Source: Acetobacter farinalis (lineage in GTDB: Bacteria > Pseudomonadota > Alphaproteobacteria > Acetobacterales > Acetobacteraceae). From it: 64,000 nucleotides of DNA. Made by a program: the position numbers and the translations under genes. Below, piece after piece: positions 9,059-17,327 of this stretch (positions are counted from its first letter, which is position 1; every line of letters starts with the position of its first letter). Where the stretch lies: positions 34,810 through 98,809 of the forward strand of contig NZ_JAPIUX010000006.1 in the NCBI RefSeq assembly GCF_026240015.1, read 5' to 3'. The notes under the pieces were generated by a model. The model had not been told where the DNA came from. It did not search any database and saw nothing but the letters and a program-made list of their open reading frames with translations.

Positions 9059-10270
9059 ATGTTTCTGGCCCACACGCCCGGAGCCCCGGCGCGGGCAATC
9101 GAGAGTGAGGCCGATGCCGACGGCGTAGCGTGGATTGACCTGCTCAACCCCACCCCGCAGGAGCAGGCGCTCGCAACCCGCATCTGTGGCCAGCCTCTGC
9201 CCACGCTGGATGACCTGAATGAAATTGAGAGTTCCTCGCGTATCAGCGTACGCAACGGAGCCGCATTTCTTTCAACGCCTCTTCTCAAGAAAATCGGGAC
9301 AGAATTCCAGACCTCTCCCGTCGGCTTTATTCTGACCGCCGAGCGGCTGCTTACCATCCGCTACCAGCCCTACCCCTCCTTTGAGACTGTCGCCCAGCTT
9401 GTGGCGGAGCACACCCTGCCCTCTACTGCTCCCGCGGCAGTGACAGCCCCCACCCCGGCGTCCGAAGCAGCACCAAGCCCTGCGCCGGGCAGGGAGAGCG
9501 CACCCGGCCAACCTCATGAAGCACAGTCCACCCCGGGCACGGCGCACAAGGGACCCGCTCCCGCATTCATCGGCCCCGGAGACATTCTGGTTGCGCTGAT
9601 TGAAACAATCGTGGACCGGCTGGCTGATATTCTGGAGAGTTTCGGCACGTTGCTGGACAAGCTTTCTCTGGACATTTTCAGGCGGAAACAAAGCAAGCCG
9701 CCTGTCCGGAGCATCGCCGCCCGGCAGCGTGACCTGCTGGAACGTGTTGGCGCTTCGGGTGACCTGTGTTCTCGCTTGCGGGATTCCCTGCTCGGGCTGG
9801 AGCGCATCACCATTTTCCTGAGCGAAAGCAAAAAGGACAGTCTGGCCCTTGCCTCCGGCCTGCCGCTGACAAGCCGTCGCCTCGATACCGGCAACAGCAC
9901 CCTTCCCGCCGAGAACGCTCCCTATGCGCTCTCCGGTGCCTTGCGCGCCCGCATGGCAACAGCCAACCGCGACCTGTCCTCCCTGAGCGATTACGTCTCT
10001 CAGGCAACAAGCAAAGTAGAATTTCTGCTGGATGCCACGTTGGGCTTTATCAGTATTGAACAGAATGGCGTGATGAAGGTGCTGACTGTTGTCAGCTTTA
10101 TTGGTGTGGCCCCCACCCTGATTGCCGGGGTGTATGGCATGAACTTCAAGGATATTCCCGAACTGAACTGGTCCTTTGGATACTGGTATTCTCTGGGCCT
10201 TATGGCGGCCTCCATCGTGCTGCCGCTCCTGTGGTTCTGGCGCAAGGGCTGGCTGGGCGGCATCAAATAA
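9059..10270 (+). CDS. corA: CorA-family divalent cation (magnesium) transporter
   Basis: A 403-residue member of the CorA family of inner-membrane Mg2+ (or Co2+/Ni2+) channels. The long N-terminal cytosolic part is followed by two C-terminal membrane helices; the first ends in the hallmark GMN motif (YGMNF, about residues 359-363), and the second is rich in hydrophobic residues before a basic tail WRKGWLGG. A proline/alanine-rich insert of about 50 residues near 120-170, low in complexity, interrupts the cytosolic domain and is not usual. A good AAGGAG ribosome site supports the ATG. Substrate choice between Mg2+ and efflux of other cations cannot be read from sequence. Confidence 0.88.
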   Translation: MFLAHTPGAPARAIESEADADGVAWIDLLNPTPQEQALATRICGQPLPTLDDLNEIESSSRISVRNGAAFLSTPLLKKIGTEFQTSPVGFILTAERLLTIRYQPYPSFETVAQLVAEHTLPSTAPAAVTAPTPASEAAPSPAPGRESAPGQPHEAQSTPGTAHKGPAPAFIGPGDILVALIETIVDRLADILESFGTLLDKLSLDIFRRKQSKPPVRSIAARQRDLLERVGASGDLCSRLRDSLLGLERITIFLSESKKDSLALASGLPLTSRRLDTGNSTLPAENAPYALSGALRARMATANRDLSSLSDYVSQATSKVEFLLDATLGFISIEQNGVMKVLTVVSFIGVAPTLIAGVYGMNFKDIPELNWSFGYWYSLGLMAASIVLPLLWFWRKGWLGGIK

Positions 10271-10348
10271 AGCCGGACATACGGCGAGACGAACACAGCA
10301 CCGGGCCGCCACAGCGCACCTGCCCGCCGCAGGCTTCTGAAAGTCTGG

Positions 10349-10377
10349 TTGACGAAGCAGGCTGGTGGTTTTATTCT
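10349..10377 (+). promoter_or_regulatory. Candidate sigma-70 promoter of rho
   Basis: TTGACG at 10349-10354 and TATTCT at 10372-10377 are separated by exactly 17 bp, a near-consensus sigma-70 arrangement. Transcription from here would give rho a leader of roughly 170 nt with no other gene in it. A long leader is common for rho, which in several bacteria controls its own transcription by attenuation. Confidence 0.55.
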
Positions 10378-10552
10378 CTGTCACCAGAACTGGCTGACTT
10401 CACCTGTCCAGTACTTCCCTCCCCGTCAGGATTGTCCTGCCATCCGGCCTCACACCGTAACCATGGCTGTTACGCGCTGTATCTTCGGGCCTCGCGCAAG
10501 ACTGATCCGGACCTCCCCTTTTCTGAACTACTGCCAGTCAGGGCATTCCTAA

Positions 10553-11848
10553 ATGCATCTTGCGGAACTCAAGGCCAAATCTCCGGCCGATCTTCTGGCC
10601 TGTGCCGAAGACCTGAATATTGAAAATGCATCATCCCTGCGCAAACAGGACATGATGTTCGCCATTCTGAAGGCACTGGCCGATAATGATCAGGCGATCT
10701 ACGGTGATGGCACACTCGAGATCCTGCATGACGGGTTCGGTTACCTCCGCTCCCCCGAATCAAACTACCTCCCCGGCCCGGACGATATCTACATCTCCCC
10801 CGCCCAGGTGCGCCGCTTCGGTCTGCGCACGGGGGATACGGTGGAAGGGCAGATCCGCGCCCCGCGTGACGGAGAGCGCTATTTCTCCCTGCTGAAAATC
10901 AACAGCATCAATTTCGAGCCGCCCGAAGCCGTCCGGCACCGCATCAACTTCGATAATCTGACACCGCTCTACCCCGAGCGCCGCCTGAAGATGGAAGTGG
11001 AAAACGATGCCCCGCCGGTAAGCGAAACCAAGGGCAAGAAAGGCAAGAGCACGCAGGATTTCACGCCCCGCGTGATTGATCTGGTCTCCCCCATCGGGAT
11101 GGGCCAGCGCGCGCTGATTGTTGCTCCGCCGCGCACCGGTAAAACGGTCATGCTGCAGAGCATTGCCTCCTCCATTTCCGCCAATCACCCCGAATGCTTC
11201 CTGATCGTGCTGCTGATTGACGAGCGCCCGGAAGAAGTGACGGACATGGCCCGCTCCGTGCGCGGGGAAGTGATTTCCTCCACCTTTGATGAACCGGCCC
11301 ACCGCCACGTTCAGGTGACGGAAATGGTGCTGGAAAAAGCCAAGCGTCTGGTGGAGCACAAGCGCGATGTTGTGATCCTGCTGGACTCCATCACCCGTCT
11401 GGCCCGCGCCTACAACACCGTTGTGCCGTCATCCGGCAAGGTGCTGACCGGCGGTGTGGATGCCAACGCCCTGCAGCGCCCCAAGCGCTTCTTCGGCGCG
11501 GCGCGTAACATTGAGGAAGGCGGCTCTCTGACCATTATCGCCACGGCGCTGATTGATACCGGCAGCCGCATGGACGAAGTGATTTTTGAAGAGTTCAAGG
11601 GCACGGGTAACTCCGAGCTGATCCTTGACCGTAAACTGGCTGACAAGCGCACCTTCCCCGCCATTGACATCACCAAGAGCGGCACGCGTAAGGAAGAAAT
11701 GCTGGTGGACCGCGCCACACTTTCCAAAATGTGGGTCCTGCGCCGTATTCTGGCGCCCATGGGCTCCATGGATGCGATGGACTTCCTGCTGGACAAGCTC
11801 AAATACAGCAAATCCAACGCGGATTTCTTCGAGGCCATGAACAACTGA
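10553..11848 (+). CDS. rho: Transcription termination factor Rho
   Basis: Rho, 431 residues, a hexameric RNA-dependent ATPase that ends transcription at Rho-dependent sites. The N-terminal Rho-N domain (about 1-45), the RNA-binding cold-shock-like domain with GDGTLEILHDGFGYLRS (about 50-125) and the RecA-like ATPase core are all present. Walker A APPRTGKT has its lysine at 197; the IDERPEEVTDM and LDSITRLARAYNT segments are typical. Length and motifs are normal, with a lysine-rich insert (KGKKGKS) near 163. It is followed by a strong intrinsic terminator shared with the convergent tusA gene. Confidence 0.98.
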   Translation: MHLAELKAKSPADLLACAEDLNIENASSLRKQDMMFAILKALADNDQAIYGDGTLEILHDGFGYLRSPESNYLPGPDDIYISPAQVRRFGLRTGDTVEGQIRAPRDGERYFSLLKINSINFEPPEAVRHRINFDNLTPLYPERRLKMEVENDAPPVSETKGKKGKSTQDFTPRVIDLVSPIGMGQRALIVAPPRTGKTVMLQSIASSISANHPECFLIVLLIDERPEEVTDMARSVRGEVISSTFDEPAHRHVQVTEMVLEKAKRLVEHKRDVVILLDSITRLARAYNTVVPSSGKVLTGGVDANALQRPKRFFGAARNIEEGGSLTIIATALIDTGSRMDEVIFEEFKGTGNSELILDRKLADKRTFPAIDITKSGTRKEEMLVDRATLSKMWVLRRILAPMGSMDAMDFLLDKLKYSKSNADFFEAMNN

Positions 11849-11897
11849 CCCCGGCTCCGGGGTTCATCCTCCCGCGGCTTTCTCTGTAAAGCCGCCT

Positions 11898-11946
11898 GAC
11901 CCCACTCTGGCGGCTGTGCTCAGCCTGCTGGTGTGGGGTCTTTTTT
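11898..11946 (+). terminator. Intrinsic terminator downstream of rho
   Basis: GACCCCAC at 11898-11905 pairs with GTGGGGTC at 11933-11940 and is followed by six T residues. The hairpin lies across the 3' end of the convergent tusA gene, so the tusA tail codons are part of the terminator stem and loop. Confidence 0.7.
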
Positions 11947-12216
11947 CAGGATGGTCAGCACAACGCTGCCATCTGCTTCCGCCTGTTCCGCCAGCACAAT
12001 ATGCCCCAGCGCCAGCACGGAGCGCCGGACGTTCCTGTGCGGTTCTTCCCCCATCAGCCGCACGGCCAGAAGGCTGCCCGCAGCCATGCCATCCAGCGCA
12101 AGACGGGTGCGCACAAAGGTCATCGGGCATTTTTCATGGGTGATATCCAGCATGACAGCCTCCGGGTGTGACGGCTCGGCTGAGGGGGGCACTGGCAGGT
12201 CTGTTGGGGTTTTCAT
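11920..12216 (-). CDS. TusA-family sulfurtransferase-like protein
   Basis: A 98-residue small protein of the TusA/SirA/YedF fold (beta-alpha-beta-alpha-beta-beta). The active-site cysteine lies in KCPMTFVRTRLALDGM; many alphaproteobacterial members have CPMT in place of the CPxP of E. coli TusA. TusA proteins carry persulfide sulfur for tRNA thiolation and molybdenum cofactor synthesis; no partner gene lies nearby, so the sulfur target is unknown. I chose the ATG at 12216 because GGAG sits 9 bp before it; another ATG at 12231 is possible. The C terminus runs into the rho terminator hairpin. Confidence 0.8.
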   Translation of the reverse strand: MKTPTDLPVPPSAEPSHPEAVMLDITHEKCPMTFVRTRLALDGMAAGSLLAVRLMGEEPHRNVRRSVLALGHIVLAEQAEADGSVVLTILKKDPTPAG

Positions 12217-12339
12217 AAAACCATACTCCATGAAGCAACGCTGAAAGGCACTATAAGGCAGGGGAAACCAGAGCTAAAGAAACCTGCATACCCGTGTAAA
12301 ATTGGACAACCCCCACCCTTTTCGGCTACCTGAGATTTT

Positions 12340-12378
12340 ATGAACGCAGGTGGTAACAAGCAGGATTTGCGCCCTTGA
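12340..12378 (+). other. Twelve-codon upstream frame ending on the fur start
   Basis: An ATG at 12340 opens a short frame (MNAGGNKQDLRP) whose TGA stop at 12376-12378 overlaps the TTG start of fur in the form TTGA. It has no strong ribosome site of its own, so it may be chance, but the overlap would allow coupling of fur translation to reading of this peptide. Confidence 0.3.
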
Positions 12379-12854
12379 AGTCACAGTCGACAGAATCTCG
12401 GATCGCGCAGCTCTGCGTCGAACATGGCCTGAAAATGACTGGTCAGCGCCGTGTCATTGCACGCGTTCTGTCAGATGCTGATGATCACCCCGATGTGGAA
12501 GAATTATACCGCCGTGCGTCCGTGCTTGATTCCCGCATTTCCGTAGCCACTGTTTATCGTACAGTGCGCCTGCTGGAAGAAAAGGGTATTCTCGAACGGC
12601 GTGACTTTGGCGGAGGCCGTGCGCGCTATGAAGCCACGGAACATGGCCGCCACCATTACCATCTGATTGATGTTGATAATGGCAAGGTTATTGAATTTGA
12701 AGATCAGGAACATGAAGAGCTGATGCGCCGTGTTGCCGAGCGGCTGGGCTTCGATTTTGTTTCCATGCGGCTTGAACTGTTCGGCAGAAAGCGCACCGTG
12801 CAGCAGGAGGCCAAAGCGCCTCAGCCCTCAAAACGTAAAGGAGCGGCTTCATGA
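12375..12854 (+). CDS. fur: Fur-family ferric uptake regulator
   Basis: A 159-residue metal-dependent repressor. The N-terminal winged helix (about 1-85) contains KMTGQRRVIARVL and SVATVYRTVRLLEEKGIL, the Fur DNA-recognition helix; the C-terminal dimer domain has HHYHLIDVDNGKVIEF with the metal-binding histidines. The CxxC zinc pairs of gamma-proteobacterial Fur are absent, as is common in alphaproteobacterial Fur/Mur. The start is TTG at 12375: AGGA sits 9 bp upstream and the next ATG (codon 21) would remove the start of the DNA-binding domain. The stop overlaps the olsB ATG by 4 bp. Iron is the likely effector; manganese (Mur) is an alternative. Confidence 0.88.
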   Translation: MKSQSTESRIAQLCVEHGLKMTGQRRVIARVLSDADDHPDVEELYRRASVLDSRISVATVYRTVRLLEEKGILERRDFGGGRARYEATEHGRHHYHLIDVDNGKVIEFEDQEHEELMRRVAERLGFDFVSMRLELFGRKRTVQQEAKAPQPSKRKGAAS

Positions 12855-13699
12855 GCGCAGACCAACTGTCCGCCGGTTCTCTCTCCACTCTGGATCTGGA
12901 ACGCAAGGGCTTTCCCGAACTGCGGGGTGGAAACCTGAGTGTGCGCATTGCCGCCACGGATGATGAGCGGGATGCCGCACAGGCCCTGCGCTACCGTGTG
13001 TTTTATGAAGAAATGGGCGCGCATCCGGATGCGGAGACCCTCCGCCTCAAACGCGACTTTGATGAGTTTGATGCCGTGGCCGACCACCTGCTGGTGATTG
13101 ACCACGCCATTGCGTCCGATGCCCGCGGCGTGGTGGGCACCTACCGGCTCATGCAGGGGGATGCCGCCGCCAAAATTGGCCGTTTCTACTCCGCCAGCGA
13201 ATACGATATTTCCCCGCTGACAGAATTTCCCGGGCGGCTGCTGGAAGTTGGCCGCTCCTGCGTGGACAAGGACTATCGCGGGCGGGCCGCCATGCAGCTT
13301 TTGTGGCGGGGCATTGCCTCCTACATTTTCCTGCATCGCATTGATGTACTGTTCGGCTGCGCCAGCCTGCCGGGAACCAACCCCGACGCCATCGCAAACG
13401 AGCTGACATACCTCTATCACAATCATCTGGCCCCACCCGCCCTGCGGGTGAAGGCCCTGCCGGAACGGCGGGTGGACATGCTGCGGGTGGACCCGCATTC
13501 CCTCGATTTCCGCAGGAGTCTGGCCAGCCTGCCCCCGTTGATCAAAGGCTATCTGCGCCTTGGCGGCTATGTGGGAGATGGCGCGGTAATTGATACGCAG
13601 TTCAACACCACAGACGTTGCCGTTCTGGTGAAAAGCGAACTGCTGGCAGACAAATATTACCGCCACTATGAACGCCGCCTGCGCGATGCGCTGGATTAA
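12851..13699 (+). CDS. olsB: OlsB-type ornithine N-alpha-acyltransferase (GNAT fold)
   Basis: A 282-residue member of the hemolysin-like acyltransferase family that includes OlsB, which transfers a 3-hydroxy fatty acid from acyl carrier protein to ornithine to make lyso-ornithine lipid. Typical segments are ALRYRVFYEEMGA (about 46-58), DHLLVID, VGTYRLM, and LEVGRSCVDKDYRGRAAMQLLWRGIA, which holds the acyl-donor binding loop. Acetic acid bacteria contain ornithine lipids, which fits. The second enzyme, OlsA, is not next to it. The ATG overlaps the fur stop (ATGA), so it is coupled to an iron regulator, which is of interest. The substrate is inferred from the family. Confidence 0.8.
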   Translation: MSADQLSAGSLSTLDLERKGFPELRGGNLSVRIAATDDERDAAQALRYRVFYEEMGAHPDAETLRLKRDFDEFDAVADHLLVIDHAIASDARGVVGTYRLMQGDAAAKIGRFYSASEYDISPLTEFPGRLLEVGRSCVDKDYRGRAAMQLLWRGIASYIFLHRIDVLFGCASLPGTNPDAIANELTYLYHNHLAPPALRVKALPERRVDMLRVDPHSLDFRRSLASLPPLIKGYLRLGGYVGDGAVIDTQFNTTDVAVLVKSELLADKYYRHYERRLRDALD

Positions 13700-13795
13700 G
13701 CAACACGCTCAGGCTGACACCACCTTTTCTGCCTGCCCTCCGTGCTGACCTCCCGCGCACTCCGGCGCTTTTTCCCTGCAGGGCAGGCTGAACAC

Positions 13796-15415
13796 ATGAC
13801 CCCGACCCCCAATAAGTTGAGCCGTGGCCAGAAATGGCGGCAGGCAGGCCTCATGCTGGCCATGGGCGCACTCTCCGCTCTGGCCCTGCCGCCCGTGCAT
13901 CTCCTGCCTGTGCTGCTGGTGACATTTCCTGTGCTGGGCCGGGTGCTGAACCGCGCCGGAAGCTGGAAAGCCGCCGCATGGGCGGGCGCGCTGTTTGGTT
14001 TCGGGCTATATGCCGCCAGTCTGTACTGGATGGTTAATGCCGTCATGATCCGTGCGGCAGAGTTCTGGTGGTTTGTGCCGTTCCCGTCACTGGGGTGCGC
14101 GCTCATTCTTGCCCCCATGGTTGCGGCTCCGGCCGCCCTGTGCCGCCTTGTGCCTGCCGGGCCGCGCCGGCTTCTGGCCTTTGCTGCTGGCTGGACGCTG
14201 TTTGATATGGGGCGCGTCTTCCTGTTCAGCGGGTTTACATGGAACCCGTTAGGGAGCGGTCTCGCCATTCCCGGCGCGGTGGGAGATGTGTTGATTCAGC
14301 CTGCGGCATGGATTGGCGTGGATGGTCTGACCTTTTTTGTGGTGTTTGGTGCCCTGTTCTGCGGAGAGGCCCTGCAGGATGCATTCCGGGCCCGCGCAGG
14401 GCACCCCTGCCACCTTTTCCCGCAGCGGGCAGACCGCCTGCGCGTGGCCGCCTGTGCGGCTGTGGTGGTGAGCCTTGCCCTGACCGCCAGCCTGATCCGG
14501 CTGAAGACCGTGCATCCCGCCGGGGAAAACGGGCCTGTTGCCGTGATCGTGCAAGGGAACGTGCCGGAAACCGAGAAAATCGGCCATCTCAACCCCCGTG
14601 ATATTTTCCAGCGTTACCTGCGCCTGACAGCAGATGGCGTGCTTCAGGCCCGCCGTCTCGTTCCGCAGCCCGCCTTTGCGGATGCTCTCTCCCGCCCGAT
14701 TGTCTTCCTGTGGCCGGAAACCTCTTTCCCCGGCTCTGACCTGCTGCAGGACAGCCCGCGGGCCCGCCAGATCATCATGGAATGGGGGGCCGGTGCCGAT
14801 GCCGGTTTGATCGGCGCGCTGCGTATGGATGATAACGGGCGCTACCGGAACTCTGTTCTGGCTCTGGCCCCCAATGGAGACATTGCCGGGATTTATGACA
14901 AGGCCCGGCTTGTTCCGTTTGGTGAGTACCAGCCGCCCTTTATCCCGCTGCAAATTGTGCCCCAGGGTGGCATGGCCGCAGGCCCCGGCCCCCGCACATG
15001 GCATCTGCCAGGGGTGCCCCCCGTTGGCCCCTTGGTCTGCTATGAGGTGATTTTCTCCGGCCTGACGGTTGACCGGCATGACCGCCCCCGCTGGCTGGCC
15101 AATGTCACCAATGATGGCTGGTTTGGAAACAGTGCGGGCCCGCGCCAGCATCTCTCCTCCGTCAGGCTGCGTGCGGTAGAAGAAGGGTTACCCATTGCCC
15201 GCGCGGCCAATACCGGCATTTCCATAGCCTATGACGGGTTTGGACATGAGCTGGAACGTCTGGGCTGGGGCAGAACCGGCACGCTGGTTGTCCCCCTGCC
15301 ACCCGCTTTACCTACTCCTTTATTCGCCCGATACGGGCGCACCCTGCCCGCCCTGCTGTGCCTGATTGCATTTCTGGCTGCTTTTGCCCGCACAAGCCGG
15401 AGGAAGCCTGATTGA
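13796..15415 (+). CDS. lnt: Apolipoprotein N-acyltransferase
   Basis: Lnt, 539 residues from the ATG at 13796. It adds the third acyl chain to the N-terminal cysteine of lipoproteins in the inner membrane. About six hydrophobic segments occupy residues 10-230, followed by the nitrilase-like periplasmic domain. The catalytic triad is visible as E308 (WPETSFPG), K369 (YDKARLVPFGEYQP) and C415 (VCYEVIF); a last membrane helix precedes the basic C terminus. A GTG at 13742 would extend it by 18 residues, but the AGG site 8 bp before 13796 favours the shorter form. At least two lipoproteins are encoded further along this window. Confidence 0.95.
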   Translation: MTPTPNKLSRGQKWRQAGLMLAMGALSALALPPVHLLPVLLVTFPVLGRVLNRAGSWKAAAWAGALFGFGLYAASLYWMVNAVMIRAAEFWWFVPFPSLGCALILAPMVAAPAALCRLVPAGPRRLLAFAAGWTLFDMGRVFLFSGFTWNPLGSGLAIPGAVGDVLIQPAAWIGVDGLTFFVVFGALFCGEALQDAFRARAGHPCHLFPQRADRLRVAACAAVVVSLALTASLIRLKTVHPAGENGPVAVIVQGNVPETEKIGHLNPRDIFQRYLRLTADGVLQARRLVPQPAFADALSRPIVFLWPETSFPGSDLLQDSPRARQIIMEWGAGADAGLIGALRMDDNGRYRNSVLALAPNGDIAGIYDKARLVPFGEYQPPFIPLQIVPQGGMAAGPGPRTWHLPGVPPVGPLVCYEVIFSGLTVDRHDRPRWLANVTNDGWFGNSAGPRQHLSSVRLRAVEEGLPIARAANTGISIAYDGFGHELERLGWGRTGTLVVPLPPALPTPLFARYGRTLPALLCLIAFLAAFARTSRRKPD

Positions 15416-15684
15416 AACAAAAGTGTGTTTTTTTCTAACAATTCGGATTTTCTGAATTGCCTTTTCCATTCCTGAAAGGTCCTCCACAAAGACCTTTTTC
15501 CTTTCTTGAAAATATATATGAGGTGTTAAATTTTTTCTGATATTCTCTTTTTCTTTCAAGGCATTATTTCAAATTCTCAAAAAACTCACGCGCCGTTGTG
15601 AATGACGTCACCAGCAGCACTGGAATGTTTAAGAAATGGTTTATAGTCTGGTTCAGTCGGGTTTATACAACGAACCCTTTCCAG
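15416..15684. other. AT-rich intergenic region between lnt and the XRE regulator
   Basis: This gap is clearly richer in A and T than the surroundings. CAATTC at 15439-15444 pairs with GAATTG at 15454-15459 ahead of CTTTTCC and may be a weak terminator for lnt. The rest probably carries the regulator's promoter. An in-frame GTG at 15598 would extend the regulator by 29 residues, but that stretch looks non-coding. Confidence 0.4.
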
Positions 15685-16233
15685 ATGAGTGACCGCGTGA
15701 CAAAGACTGTCTCCCCCCCCTCTGACCAGAAAACACCCTCACCACGGGCGGGTTCTGTTGACATGCATGTTGGACGCCGGATCCGGCTCCGGCGCACGCT
15801 TCTGGGTATCTCTCAGGAAAAGCTGGGGGAGGCTCTGGGCATCACATTCCAGCAGGTACAGAAATACGAACGCGGTACCAACCGGGTGGGTGCCTCCCGC
15901 CTGTACGATCTGGCAAGTGCGCTGGATGTGCCGATCAGCTTCTTTTTTGATGATATGCCCACTCTTGACCGTCCGGCGGAACATCACGACCAGCCCCACC
16001 TGCACGACCATTTTTCACAAAACCGCAAGCCGTTTGAAAGCCCGTTTCAAACCGGCACGGCATCGGTTTTTTCAGAAAGCGAAGCCTCCCTGTTTTCCCG
16101 CAAGGAAACCATTGAACTGATCCGGGCCTATTACCGCATTCCAGACCCGACCGTTCGCAAACGCGTGCTGGATCTTGTGCGGTCCATGGCTCCGCCGCTG
16201 GACTCCATCAGTTCGCCAGACCAGATCTCCTGA
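15685..16233 (+). CDS. XRE-family helix-turn-helix regulator
   Basis: A 182-residue DNA-binding protein. A Cro/C1-type helix-turn-helix lies at about 28-85 (GRRIRLRRTLLGISQEKLGE, then the QQVQKYERGTNRVGASRLY recognition part). It matches a regulator widely conserved in alphaproteobacteria, often located between lnt and metK; here metK is about 8 kb away. The C-terminal part contains a histidine-rich spacer (HHDQPHLHDHF) and a conserved-looking helix RKETIELIRAYYRIPDPTVRKRVLDLVRSM. The ATG at 15685 is chosen because the protein upstream is atypical. The target genes are unknown. Confidence 0.82.
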   Translation: MSDRVTKTVSPPSDQKTPSPRAGSVDMHVGRRIRLRRTLLGISQEKLGEALGITFQQVQKYERGTNRVGASRLYDLASALDVPISFFFDDMPTLDRPAEHHDQPHLHDHFSQNRKPFESPFQTGTASVFSESEASLFSRKETIELIRAYYRIPDPTVRKRVLDLVRSMAPPLDSISSPDQIS

Positions 16234-16240
16234 AAAACCA

Positions 16241-16267
16241 AAGGGCGACCGAAGCCGCCCCTTTTTT
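16241..16267 (+). terminator. Intrinsic terminator after the XRE regulator
   Basis: GGGCG at 16243-16247 pairs with CGCCC at 16256-16260 and is followed by CTTTTTT. It lies between two convergent genes and serves the plus-strand gene. Confidence 0.65.
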
Positions 16268-16294
16268 CGAGACTACGCTTTCAAGGCAGCGCTC

Positions 16295-17083
16295 TCAGAA
16301 GTCCTGATCGTCACTCCAGCCGCCGCCGGCATCTCCGCCAGCATCGCCCCAGCCATTGCTTCCGGCATCAAAACCCGGATCAGCAGACGTTCCGGCTCCG
16401 CCAAACGGGTCAGCCCCGGCACCGTCACCATAATTATTGTTGATAATTGTCTCAGTCGGCTGCCCCGCACCCCATCCGGCATCTGCTCCGCCACCATGGT
16501 GACCACTGAACAGGTCTGTCAGGGCATTTGCGGCCAGCATCCCGCCCGCCACACCCGTGGCGGTTGAAAGAGCCGTGCCCAGAAAGCCGGTGCCACTACG
16601 GAACATGCCCGGCTGCGCGCCATAAGGCAGGGGCTGCGGCTGGTACTGGGGCTGGTATTGAGGCTGATACTGCGGTGCGGCAGCCGGACGGCCACCCCAG
16701 CCCGGCGGGGGAGCCTGCTGCGGCTGAGCCTGCGCATCACGCTGCCCACCCCCGAAAAGCCCGCCAAGAAAACCGCCGCCCGCAGGTTTCTGCTGCGTCT
16801 GAGCCTGCTGTAAGGCCTGCTGCGCCTGCTGAAGCTGAAACTGGAGCTGCTGGATACGGTTCTGTGCTTCCACCAGCGCCATTTCCTGCACAACGGCCAT
16901 CTGCGTAATGCGATAGCGTGCTTCAGGATACTGCTGGAATTCCTGTGCCAGAAATCTGTCGGCTTCAGGGTCAACCGGCGGAAGATCAGGCCGCGTACTG
17001 GGCACGCTGCCAAAACCAGGCTGGGACGCACCACCCACTCTGGCTACAAATTTCGCAATGAGGTCACGTTCCTCGTTGGTCAT
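16295..17083 (-). CDS. DUF2076 family protein
   Basis: A 262-residue protein with the DUF2076 layout: an N-terminal helix region (MTNEERDLIAKFVARV, then ALVEAQNRIQQLQFQLQQAQQAL, a glutamine-rich coiled coil at about 65-95), a glycine-rich GGGFLGGLFGGG block, a Pro/Gln/Tyr repeat (YQPQYQPQYQPQP, about 138-152), a hydrophobic glycine/alanine segment GVAGGMLAANALTDLF, and a Gly/Asp-rich acidic tail. The family is described as a periplasmic ligand-binding sensor but no function is proven, and no signal peptide is visible. It is convergent with the XRE gene and divergent from glyQ. Confidence 0.75.
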   Translation of the reverse strand: MTNEERDLIAKFVARVGGASQPGFGSVPSTRPDLPPVDPEADRFLAQEFQQYPEARYRITQMAVVQEMALVEAQNRIQQLQFQLQQAQQALQQAQTQQKPAGGGFLGGLFGGGQRDAQAQPQQAPPPGWGGRPAAAPQYQPQYQPQYQPQPLPYGAQPGMFRSGTGFLGTALSTATGVAGGMLAANALTDLFSGHHGGGADAGWGAGQPTETIINNNYGDGAGADPFGGAGTSADPGFDAGSNGWGDAGGDAGGGWSDDQDF

Positions 17084-17327
17084 CTTCTACCTTCCCTGCC
17101 TGCGGCATTCGTTTATCGGCTTCAGTCCGCCAGCTTCCAGACAGCCGGCATCACATAGCCCCACTCTGACCGTCATGTGGCGTGCAGGCAAGAGCGTTGC
17201 AAGGGGAGAGCCGCAGGGAGTTTTTCGCCTTCTCTTCCTGAATGCGCTGCACCCCTGTATGGTGTGCTCCCGCCGTGCGCGCCATGCGCACACCCTGACT
17301 GTCACACTGCGGAGTTTCATCCTGACC

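Noticed and set aside
9272..10384. A 370-codon open frame opposite corA
   Set aside because: Antisense to corA and without motifs.
10231..10623. Open frame across the corA-rho gap
   Set aside because: It overlaps both genes in other frames and has no conserved features; the gap is better read as the rho leader.
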